The position numbers were made by a program, and so were the translations under genes. A stretch of 64,000 nucleotides of DNA. Source: Charina bottae. Taxonomy: Eukaryota > Chordata > Lepidosauria > Squamata > Charinaidae. Shown here in pieces: positions 35,801 to 47,800 of the stretch. The notes beneath the pieces were generated by a model. The model was not told where the DNA came from. It saw only the letters and a program-made list of their open reading frames with translations, and did not search any database. The stretch is from contig JALMGJ010000015.1 in assembly GCA_023362775.1 (NCBI GenBank), forward strand, positions 13,750,501-13,814,500, in the 5' to 3' direction. Position 1 is the first letter of the stretch, and the number at the start of each line of letters is the position of its first letter.

Positions 35801-38800
35801 TTTTCCACCTCTTTCTTAGACTTCCAAGCCATCTTCTCAATTCCACATGTAAACATAGAAAGTTTCCCACAGGAAGGATTCTTATAGTTAATTTCAAAGT
35901 TCTAATTCAAGTCCATCTGGACCCTTGATCCATTTAAAACTTTCTAAAATCAGCACTGTAATCACCCTTTTGCTGTATATTCCACACAAAAAAAGAATAT
36001 TTTTTTTTTGCAAAACCTAAAACTCATAATTAAAACTTTTTTCTTAAAGGATTGAAGAAAAACTTACCCAGTGAATATGATCTAATTTGTGGTTCTGAAG
36101 GTTCTCAATCTTTAAAAAGCAGTAGAAAAAAAAGTAAACTCCAAAGCGATTAGGAAGTGAGGTTCAGTTGAACCTTGAGTCCATAAAAGGCTACATTGAT
36201 GGCTATGAGCTTCATGGAATCCCATGACTCCCAACTGTTTGCCAGCGACTGCAAAAAGTCAGTTTCTGCCATCTACTAAGAAAGAAACCAGCTGTCCAGA
36301 GTACGTATGGGTGATCTCGAGATCTCTTCTTTCTCCAGAGAAATTGTGGTGGTCCGGATCAAGCATCCAGCTGCCGTTTTCAGCCATAATGTCTTCTGCT
36401 GTCCATGGGAGGTCAGTTCACCATTTCCTCACTGGAAGTCTCAGAAAATATGACTAAATTTAATTTGCATCAACACAGCCAATTATGTCTCTCCATGATA
36501 ATGTACCCTTGCAAACCATCCTGCCCATAGAGCACTTCATGCATTGCATTGCTAGGAAACAAATGTGAGGGGCGGGGTTGCTTCCTACCAGGAGAGTGCT
36601 TTCTGGTTGGCCCCATACAGTAAGCATGACGACTATTTTTCAAGACTAGATGATAACATTCACTCAGAACTCCGAATGTGCCCACCGACTTGTCGGAGTC
36701 GGGGTGCCCTGGTGAGAGCCATGAACTGTGTTTTGCAGGTTGCAACAGCTATGTGGAAAGCGGACAACGGACACGATGGCGTCATATGCTAATTAGCTAT
36801 CTTAGTCCACAGCAAGCGGAGCAAAGGAAGATTTGACAAAGCTGCGCCCTCAGTAGCAAATTCCTGATTTTTCCAGTTAAAGAGCTTTGAAGCAGTAGCG
36901 GGGTGTGAAGAGCTCTAGCTGGTTGGATTAAGCCATACTGACTGGGTTTCAATTTTGCTTTAAGTCTGAATGTGGTTTGTTAAGGTTTGTTTGTTTGTGT
37001 CAATAATTGCACAGACGCTGTCTAATTGCACAGACGCTGTCTAATGAGAAAAAAAATGATGGACCTTTCCTGCTTCGTCTTCCTTGTGATATTGTCCTCT
37101 TTGGACTCCAGATCAACTTGTGTCAGAGATCGGCAGATCTCTGCCAAAGACGCTAGACTGATATGCACATTTCAGGAGGCTGCAACTGACACGAAAGAGA
37201 CACCGGCTTTGAAGTAGACCGGTTCACACCTAGCTGACAATCCCGAATACACATCTCCGGGAGCGAATATCTGAGCAGCTTGGAAAGACACGAGTTACAT
37301 GTGTCACCACCAAAGAACCTTGGGAGGGGGGAAGATTTAAATGTGCATGCTTTACTGGTTTCAGCCATTCAAGTCTTCGTTCGTGCTAGCTTCTGTATGC
37401 TATAATAAACTCTTCTGCTTCTAAGAACTCATGTGTCTGTGAGTTACTCTAGAGCACGGGGATTATAGATACCGGATGGGAGTGCCTTACATAAAGACTT
37501 GAATGGAAAACATTTTTTGACTACCTATCCCGGGGATTACTCTGATATCCAGCGAACCCTCAGTTGAAGGTGGCCACGCACACAACCACACCTCATTACC
37601 ACAGCACGAAATGGAATCGGTAGAGGTGGCAGAAATCAACGAAGAAGCTGGACCCAGCTCAGCAAGCACCCAGAAGATGGAGGGAGCTGCCGGTGAGCGG
37701 GAGGGCAAAAAAGCACAGAGGAAGGAAAAACACAGAGGTAGCCAAAACCCCCACCCATCTAAGCAGCACCGAGCCGAGGCTGGCGGGATGGTCCGTAGCT
37801 GTGGGTGAAGGGATAGTGGAGAAAGGAGGAAAAGGCACCAAGAAGAGGGTCACACCAACCCAGCGCATCGTGCGTTTAGAAGACCAGATGTCCCATGTGC
37901 AGTTGAATATAGGACTGCTGATCAACAAAATGGACTCGTTGGGAGCAGCCTTTGGGAAATTGATGGACAAACTAGATGAACCCAGAGTGAGGGAACAGAG
38001 CCTGGTGACACCCGAAGAAGAGGGGGACATCGGGGAACCGGATGTTGAAAGTGAGGGGGAGGAAGAAGAAGAATTTCGCCCCTACAATCGATCACCCATG
38101 ACCCCGTTATACAATCAATGCACGACCCCAGTGGGGGTTCACACACCATTTGGCATAGGTGAATTGAAGACGAAATTTAATGGAGACCCCAAGAATTTAG
38201 CATGCTTTTTAACGCATGTACAAGGGTTCATGAGGGAATTTGAATACACCTTCCGAACGGAGGAGAGTAAAATTAGGTATGTCTCCAGCTTTTTAGAAGG
38301 GGAGGCAGGTGACTGGCTGGTAACGCTACATGACGGGGGCAAGGGAACTACTGGACTTTCAGAAGTTTATGTATGCCCTCCGGAAATTATTTGAAGATAC
38401 GCTGACTAAAGTATCAGCCAGGGCACGACTTAGGAACTTAAGGCAGGGAAACAGAGCAGTAGCTGAATACGCTATGGACTTTAAAAAGCTCTTATCTTAC
38501 CTGCCAGAATGGCCGGAATCGATAAAGATTGAACACTTCCAGTATGGATTAAAACAGGACCTACTGGAAAAGGCATTAGATAGAGATGACCCTGGAACTT
38601 TAGAGGGGTGGATCCAATTAGCTGGGAAAATTGAGAGTAACAGACTACAGCTACAAAGTATCAGAAACTTACAATTCAGGCAGAGGAACGAGGGGACTTT
38701 CAGTAACCAGCCCCGTTCGAACGTGAAACAGCGGAATTGGGAAGAGGAGAAGGATCGCCGGACAAGAGAGGGACTGTGCTTCCGCTGAGGGAAGGAGGGA

Positions 38801-41800
38801 CACCGAATAAGTGCTTGCCCTCAGGGGAAAGCGAGCTTTAAGGAAAAACCTCCGGCGAAAAAGGCAGCTGACAGAAGTACCCTCAAAGCAACACCCACCA
38901 AAGGAAAAGGAGTGGCTGCGGCAACTGTGAACCCATGGCAGAATCCGGACCTGGAAGAAGACAGTGATGACTCTGACTTTGAAATCCAGACGGCGGGAAA
39001 CGAGCCAGGTCTGTTCTGATGAGTGCCACAGGACAGACCTCCACAAAGGGGCGCAAAGGAAGTAGTCGTAACAACCCGACAATGCACCTAAAGGTACAGT
39101 TGAGAACTTTGGGTGGGAGGAAAAAATATGCAGGGGTTGCAATGCTAGACTCGGGTTGCTCTAGAAACTTAATGCACCCGAACGTAGCTGAAAAGATGGG
39201 ACTGGACCTGTTTAAGCTTAAAACGCCCATCACATTTTGCCAATTGGATGGGTCGGAATTGAAGGGGGGGCCAGTGGAGTTTTACACTGAAGGACTGCAA
39301 ATGACTATAGGGACTCATGTAGAGACTTTGCGGTTTTTAGTGGCTCCCATTGCAACACGACCCATCGTGTTAGGACTGAAATGGCTGAGGGCAAGAAACC
39401 CCAAGGTGGACTGGGTTTCGGGAGAATTGGACTTTATGGATGGAACTTATCATGAGATGGACAATGATAGCACACCTAATAGCCTGTAGCTGGGGGCATC
39501 CGGAATGGAACTTGAGGAGGGGGAGCAGGACCGAGGGGGTGGCACACTCACAGGCACAATTCCTGGAAAATACCTCCCTGTGGCGGAGGTATTCGATAAG
39601 AAGGAATGTGAGCAAGAACCCCCACACAGGCAGTCTGATGCGACCATTGACCTCATCCCAGGGGCACCTTTTCCCAAGCCCAAGATGTATGCCATGACGC
39701 AAAACGAATTACAGGAATTGCGTAAATTCATAGATAAAAATTTGGCACGTGGGTTCATTGAACCAGCCAACTCCCCCCTGGCAGCCCCGGTATTATTTAG
39801 GAAGGAAAAAGACGGGTCCCTCCGGCTTTGCATGGATTACAGGGGTCTTAATGCAATTTCGGTTACGAGACAGTACCCTCTCCCATTACTGAAAGACATG
39901 TTAGCCCAACTATCCAAAGGGAAAATTTTCACGAAATTAGATGTCAGGGAGGCTTACTATCGTGTGCGCATAAGGGAGGGGGACGAGTGGAAAACTGCAT
40001 TCAATTGCCCATTGGGATCGTTTCAATACCGCGTGCTCCCATTTGGGATTGCGGGGGGACCGGGAATTTTCATGAGGTTCATAAATGAAGTGTTGTATGA
40101 ATTTCTGTACAAAGGGGTAATTGTATATTTGGATGACATATTGATTTTTTCTGAAAATTTGGATGAACACATGGAATTAGTCAAGAGGGTTTTAGAGAAA
40201 TTACTTGAGGCGAAGCTATATGTGAAACTTGAGAAATGTGAGTTCCACAAGGAGAAACTAGACTTCCTGGGGTATCGCATATCACATGAGGGCATTGAGA
40301 TGGACCCTGAGAAAGTCAAAGCAGTCCTAGGTTGGGAGCCCCCCTGAACGCGCAGACAGCTACAAGCGTTCCTCGGGTTTGCGGGGTTCTATAGGCAATT
40401 TATTCAGGATTTTGCGCAAATTGCGTTGCCCCTGACTGACTTACTAAAAACAAAAGGCAAGGGGGTGAAAGCAAAAGCCCCGCCACCGAGCACGAAACTC
40501 GTGTGGACCCAAGAATGTCAGGAAGCCTTTGACAAGTTAAAAGTAAAATTCACCAATGAGCCCATCCTCAAACACCCAGAGGTAGACAAACCATTCATCA
40601 TACATACGGACGCATCTTTTAGCGCAGTTGGAGCCATACTACTGCAGGCAGATGACAGTGGGAAAGTAAAACCATGTGCTTACATTTCCCGGAAATTTAA
40701 TCCAACGGAGAGACGATGGCATATTTGGGAGGAAGAGGCGTTTGCTGTTAAACATGCCCTGAGCACATGGCGACACCTCTTGGAAGGGGCAGCAGAAACG
40801 TTCCAAGTGTGGACTGACCACAAAAACTTGGAAGCTCTCAAGTCCCCCAGAAAACTAAATCCAAAACACCTATGGTGGGCAGAGTTCCTCAGTAGATTTA
40901 ATTTCACACTGAAGTACTTCCCTGGGGGGAAAAACTACCTGGCAGACGCGTTGTCACGACTGCCGCAACATGAAAGCAGGATGGAGGAAGTTATAGAGCC
41001 ACTCATCCCTTTGCTGCCAGCGGCGGCTCAGAGCCAAGCGGCAAAGGAAGAGAGGTGGGAGGGCAACATGGCGATCACTCGCAGCAGCGCGAAGCGCGTG
41101 GCAGAGAGCGACCAATTGACAGACGAACTGCGGGCGGCAACAGTGACAGACGCATGGTGGAGAAAGACGCACCCTAGTGGAGAAAGATGGAGTGGGGTGG
41201 AAAGACAACAAAGCCTATGTCCCTGAGCCTTTAAGGCAAAAGGTCTTGAACCTACATCACGGTCACAAAACGGCAGGGCACTTCGGATTTGTGAAAACTC
41301 TACATTTAATCCGGCACAAATTTTGGTGGCCATCACTGCGCACAGACATTAAAGCCTATGTGTGCTCATGCCCAGTGTGTGCAACCGCCAAACGGAAAAT
41401 GGGAAAACCCACAGGGAAATTACAAGAGGTTGCAAACCCCACACAGCCATGGAAGCAAATTGCTATGGATTTTATAGTTGACTTACCGATGAGCAGAAAG
41501 AACACAGCCATTTGGGTGGTCACAGACTTATTTTCTAAACAGGCACATTTCATTGCTTGCAAGGGAATACCAAATGCTCCAAAACTAGCTAAGATGTTCA
41601 TTCAGCACATTTATAGAGCTCATGGAACGCCGGAACGCATAATCAGCGATCGCGGCAGCACTTTCACTTGCAAGTTCTGGCGGGCGTTTTTAAAGCTAAT
41701 TGGATCGGAACAGGGGCTCAGTAGTGCGTTCCATCCGTGCACAGACGGAGCGAGTGAACGCATTAATGCCACATTGGAGCAGTACCTTAGATGCTACATT

Positions 41801-44800
41801 AATTACCAACAGAACGATTGGGCTGAACTGTTGCCGTTCGCAGAGGTTGCTTACAATAACGCGCTTCACCAAAGCACGGGGTTTTCGCCATTCAAAGTAG
41901 CTACAGGGCAGGAATTTGTCCCCATCCCCAAACTGGCCATGTCCAACACCACAGAACTAGAGCAACCTTTGAAAGCGGACACCTGGATAGCGAAGATAAC
42001 CAGTAATTGGCCAGTCATGGTAGAAACATTGCAGGAAGCCAAGGCAAGATACAAAAAGCACGCAGATCGAAAACGGGCAGAAGAATGGGAGTTGAAAGTA
42101 GGGGACAAGGTGTATCTGTCAACAAAAAACCTGAGGGCAACACAGCCGTCACGGAAACTGGCTCAAAAATTCATAGGTCCATTTCCAATCATTGAGGTCA
42201 TCAATCCAGTAACGGCAAAATTGCTATTGCCAAAGGCACTAAGAAAGGTACACCCAGTTTTTCACATTAGTTTGTTAAAACAACACCACAGTTCACAGCA
42301 ATGGCATCCAGAACCAGAGGAACCCACCCCATTATTGGTTGAGGGAGAACCACACTTTGAAATTGATAGGATTCTGGGTTCCAGATGGCACAAGGGGCAG
42401 TTGCAGTATCTAGTGAAGTGGCAACATCTACTGATTGGAGACAGGGAGTGGGTTATGCCGAATCACACACGCGCTCCCAAATTAGTAAAAACCTTTCACA
42501 GGGAGTTCCCGGACAAACCGCATTGAAACAGGTGGCTGAACAATGCAATATGCTAAAATACTTTTGTGCTCTCTCCTCACAGGAAATGTCTGGAACTGTG
42601 TAATTAATTTGTTGGGTTAATAACACACGCAGCTAAGGGGGTAGGGGGAGCATCTTGGGCCGGGAGCATGTCAGAGATCGGCAGATCTCTGCCAAAGACG
42701 CTAGACTGATATGCACATTTCAGGAGGCTGCAACTGACACGAAAGAGACACCGGCTTTGAATTAGACCGGTTCACACCTAGCTGACGATCCCGAATACAC
42801 ATCTCCGGGAGCGGATATCTGAGCAGCTTGGAAAGACACGAGTTACACGTGTCACCACCAAAGAACCTTGGGAGGGGGGAAGATTTAAATGTGCATGCTT
42901 TACTGGTTTCAGCCATTCAAGTCTTTCTTCGTGCTAGCTTCTGTATGCTATAATAAACTCTTCTGCTTCTAAGAACTCATGTGTCTGTGAGTTACTCTAG
43001 AGCAGGGAGATTATAGATACCGGATGGAGTGCCTTACAACTTGTTACCTGTTTCTTATGTACAACTGCAGGTTTTAATTCAGGGGAAAATTAAAACTATG
43101 ATCTTTTTCTTCTCCAGGCGCTAAAAGAATTGGCATGCAAGCATCAGAATCTGGTGGCGTTGCAATTAGGTAAGTTCCAAGGGCCTTGGGTAAAGAGGAC
43201 ACGTTTTGTACTACAAAGTGCTCAGAGTGTCCAGCTACGAGCCATTCTTGGAACTAACCCAACCTTCAGAGTCATTGGTTGGGTTCACTGTAGTTTTTGT
43301 GGGTTTGGCTAGTGTGTTGAGTGACTCCATTATGGGGTTTGCCAATTAGCGGAGTGTGTTACAGCTATAAGATCTAGGCTGCAAAAGTCTGGATGACAAT
43401 GATGGAGTCTCTCTGCAGACCTGATAGAGTAACCCTAGTTCAGAGCTTTCCAAACTTTTCATGTTGGTGACAGACTTTTTATACATGTATCATTTCGCGA
43501 CACACTCTTACAGCAGGGCACAAGGCAGGCACTAGGACCTGCATGGAATCTGGGCAGGGCAGGTTTGGAGGCAGCAGCCACCGCAACACACCCAGACACT
43601 GCAGCCGACACACAGTTTGGAAAGCTCTGCCCTAGTTTGTTTGGGCAGGCAAACTTCATATTGAAGATCAGTTTGCATATCTCAGAAATACTGTACATCA
43701 TGTATCTCTCTATATATATATTGGTTTCGTTAATAAACAATTGGGGGATTCTTCAATACGTCTTGGTTATAAAACCATGATCTGCATATAATGTGCAAAG
43801 AAAGTCTGTATCACAGCTTGTCTGTGATTCCACGAAGATCAAAACTCTTAAAACTGACTTGACTTTAGCCACATTTGGAATTCTGTTTCTTGCGGCTCAC
43901 GCTCTCGGGTTTCGAACTGCAGAGCTGTCAGCCTTAATGGCTTCTGACTCAAGAAGGTGGTTAACTGCATGAACAGCCATGCATATCTTCTGTGGTCCCA
44001 GGAACTCCTCTCTAGCAATTCTGAAACAGCACATGGCTGGTATTTAAATAATGTTATTTTCCTCAGATGTCACTAAACTTGAGAGCATCCAGGCAGCTGT
44101 GAAAAAGGTGCAGAAGTGTGTTGAAGAAGATGGGCTGACCCTCCTTATCAACAATGCTGGCATTGGACTGGACAACGATCTAGAAAAGGAAAATGCCAAG
44201 GATATGATGAAGGTGTATTCGGTCAATACTATTGGGCCCCTGCAAATGAGTCAGGTTTGTTTACATTAATTTAACTTTTTCGAAATAACTTTCAAGACAA
44301 AGCAGCTTACTTTACTAATTAAATTAAAACACTGAACAATTCAGTTCAATGTAATTAAACAGAGTGGGCTAAAAATGCTGAATATAAGAAATTGTAAGCT
44401 GATTTGGGAGCAGGTTGAAAGGTTGGGAATTTCGGGGGTTTTCTCTCTCTCATTTTGGAAGGTGTTGGGTCAGAACCTTTCTGAAACTTCCATGCCCTAT
44501 TTGTAAGGCACTATGTGGTCAAAATCGCACATATTCCCTCAAAACAGACAATGGACAGAATCCGTAAAGATGATAGAGGCAACATCTTGCAAAGTCCTCC
44601 TGGATTCACTTATTTTTGGGGGCGCTGGTGCACCCCCTCCTCAAGAAACCTTCCCTGGACCCCACTGTTTTGAACAATTTTTGTCCTGTCTCCCACCTTC
44701 CCTTTTTGGGGAAGGTGGTTGAGAAGGTGGTGGCGCTGCAACTCCAGAGGATTCTGGATGAAACGGATTATCTAGACCCCTTTCAGTCAGGTTTTAGGCC

Positions 44801-47800
44801 GGGATATGGGACAGAGACGGCATTGGTCGCGCTTATGGATGATCTCTGGCGGGAGCGGGATGGAGGGAGTGCATCCATTCTCACTCTCTTGGACCTCTCA
44901 GCGGCTTTTGATACCGTCGACCATGGTATCCTTTTGGAGCGACTCAGGGAGATGGGGGTGGGCGGTGTAGTTTTGCGCTGGTTTACCTCCTTCCTCCAGG
45001 GTCGCTCGCAATCGGTGGTACTAGGAGAGGAGAGATCCGACCCACGGGCCCTTCTTTGTGGGATGCCGCAGGGTTCGGTTCTCTCTCCTCTCCTATTTAA
45101 CATCTACATGAAGCCGCTGGGTGAGATCATCCGTCATCACGGGATGAGGTATCACCAATATGCTGATGATACTCAATTGTATATCTCCATCCCGGGTGAA
45201 GTAAGTGTTGCAGTGGACACCCTATCTCAGTGCCTAGGGGCTGTAGGGGCCTGGATGGGGAACAACAGGCTTCAACTGAACCCTGGTAAGACGGAGTGGC
45301 TATGGATTGACGGCCCCTCGGCCTCCAGGAAGTTATCTTTAATTCTGGATGGGGTGGCACTACCCCGTTCAGACTCAGTCCGGAGCTTGGGGGTCCTCCT
45401 GGACTCACGACTCCTGCTCGAAGAGCAGGTGGCAGTCGTGGCCAGGAGGGCCTTTGCACAGCTTCGGCTTGTGTGCCAGTTGCGCCCCTTCCTGGATCGA
45501 GGGGCCCTCCGAATAGTCGCTCATGCCCTTGTCATCTCCCACATAGACTATTGCAACGCACTCTACATGGGGCTACCCTTGAAGAGTATCCAGAAGCTTC
45601 AGCTGGTCCAGAATGCGCCTCTCTTTGCAAGTCATCTGTGTTTCAAACTTCGCATTAACTGAAGTGTTGAAAGCATCTTAAAAGCAATCTGTCTTGCAAC
45701 AGTTTTGTTGGGAGTGGTCAGGGCCTGGATGAAGCTAATGGAAGCTAATGGAAGACCCTTCTGATAACTGAGGCTGGCTTTTGATCCCTGCCGTTGCACA
45801 GCTCCTTTTCATAGACCTAACTGCAGCCCGTTCTCTCTTTTCCTTCCCCTCTCAAAGGCATTTCTGCCCCTGCTGAAGAAGGCGGCCCGGAGAAGTCCAC
45901 AGCAAGGGCTGAGCTGCAGCAAGGCCGCCATTATCAATATGTCCAGCATCAGAGGTTCGATTGAACTTATGTTTCGTTGGGAGACGTTTAAATACATTTC
46001 CTACCGCTGCAGTAAGGTAATGGGAGTAATGTGGGGTGTAGGTGAAATTGCTTACCCACAGACAGAACCTGATACCTGAGAGGAAACCACCATGATCCCA
46101 AATGTAGATGTCCTAATTATGTTGGGGCAGGCTGAAGGCCTTAACAGAGACTGACAAAGATTTATCCACCCTTCCAGTCCTGCCATTGCAGATGTAGAGG
46201 TGCCCAAAGCCAATTATCAGAGGATTAATGACTGAGCCCAGAAAATGGAATAAATGAGATTCTGTCTATGCTTCTTTGTTAGCCAGAATTGTTGTTATCA
46301 TGCTATCCATTTTATGGGAAATAGCCAAAGTGGATGTGGAAATGGCTGTTGCAACCTTGATGTTTCATCTCTACTTCCTTGTAGTTCCTATCACCTCAAG
46401 TCATAAAGAAACTGCTTAGAAAAAAATGGGACTGGGAGTGCTTCCCGCTTCTCTCAGGCCCTCTTATACCTAATATCTTGTAATGCATCACTTTATCATA
46501 ATCTTTTCTTCTATTGTCTCTTTAATGCATTCCCTGCTCATCATTGTTATTTGTCGCCAACAGGCTGCTTTAAACATGCTCACCAAATGTCAGTCACTTG
46601 AGTATTCAGCTTTTGGGATTCTGTGTATATCCATCCATCCAGGTGTGGTGAAAACATCTGACAGGGATGTAAGTGTTTTAGTTAAATCACCATTAACAAT
46701 AATACGTGCCTGTTGGGTGTATATATCAACTTAATTCCTTGGATAAAGTGTCCCCCAAAGTCCATATCTTCTAAAACTTTAAAGTCAAGTCACTTGGGAT
46801 TCTATGTGTATCCATCCATCCATCCATCCTAGCATGGTAAAAACAACTAACAACTAAAACAACTAACAGGGATGGAAGTGTTTTAACCTAAGAAAACGAA
46901 AAACTCATTCATACATGCAGATACATAAATAAGCAGATAGTCATAACCATACAGATTGAATTAAAAAGTTGTGTTATATGTAAAGATGATGAAGAATGGC
47001 AGCCTTAACAAATCAAGCTGAACAGGACCTGAACAAACCTTCATTCCCATTTTTCTCTCAAGGAAATCTACCTCATCTCTTCCCAACTTCCTTTCATGGA
47101 ATCTCTGCTAGGTAGAGATACTTATGAATTCAGCACATTATTTCTCCTGAAAAGTTTATCCTTGCGTCTTGACTGGCCAAGATTCAATCCCTCTCATGGC
47201 CAGTCAAGATTTTAAAGCAAGGGACACATCTTATGCTAAGCTATGTTTTCTTTATTATTGCCTAGAAAAGCACAATATACTAATTCTGAAAACATAATTA
47301 GCAAATGACAAGGAGGAGTGGGTAAATCACATCCTAAGGCAAAATTACATGGTGGAGGTTTAGGTATATTAGAAATACCAAAAGAGAGACACCCCACAGA
47401 CAAAAAATGGAAGGTGGTGGGATAGTCGGAGACCTTGGGGATAGATGTTGCCCCCTGATTGTTGCCTTGGCTGATTCAGTGGCTGTGCTTACCTGAGATT
47501 ATCAGAATTTACTCAATGCGCCCAAATTTATGGATTTACAAGGCTCACTTAATCAAAGGGGCTATTTTCATACCGTTAGATTCACTATAATGTGGCCGTC
47601 CAGTTTACAATGAGTTTAGGTGTCGTGGAATTTCACCTCTAATGTGGAATTGAAGCCTTGGGGTGAACAGATTGGATACCTTTTAGCTGCTAACCTTCAG
47701 TAAGAATCTCAGGCTATACAAGAGTGATTCTTTTCCCGTTTATGAGATCTTCCTTTGCGACAGGCGGAAATAACTGTGGAAGAGAGCACACAAGGTATCA

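Larger units (their letters stand above)
33631..36443 (-). mobile_element. Composite insertion, probably an L1 in minus orientation with nested repeats
   Basis: Block A has no counterpart. Flanks gaaaacacgagtaaattt (33613-33630) and gaaaatatgactaaattt (36444-36461) look like a diverged target duplication. The right part (35930-36330) resembles the 5' side of the minus element at 6913-7856. The minus frame 35319-34912 encodes a Lys/Asp-rich, internally repeated, probably coiled-coil peptide (two LQKGLV units), compatible with an L1 ORF1 region but not diagnostic. A SINE dimer, a GGGAA/GGAAA array, a hAT-like piece and an inverted LTR pair are nested inside. Confidence 0.5.
37121..43038 (+). 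mobile_element. Ty3/gypsy chromovirus LTR retrotransposon, full length, coding-defective
   Basis: A 5918-bp element with LTRs at 37121-37491 and 42669-43038 and a perfect 5-bp target duplication acttg at 37116-37120 and 43039-43043. Internal order is gag, protease, RT, RNase H, integrase, chromodomain, which defines the chromovirus branch of Ty3/gypsy. A purine-rich tract (about 42636-42652) precedes the 3' LTR but is not directly adjacent to it. It sits in intron 1 of SDR copy 3 in sense orientation. The empty site, with one acttg, is intact in copy 2 near 20937-20941. Reading frames carry two stops in pol, one in gag and at least three frame changes, so this copy cannot make its own proteins. 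LTR divergence is about 2 per cent. Confidence 0.95.

Noticed and set aside
37121..43038. Endogenous retrovirus with envelope
   Set aside because: Domain order ends with integrase and chromodomain, and no envelope frame exists between 42526 and the 3' LTR. It is a Ty3/gypsy chromovirus.
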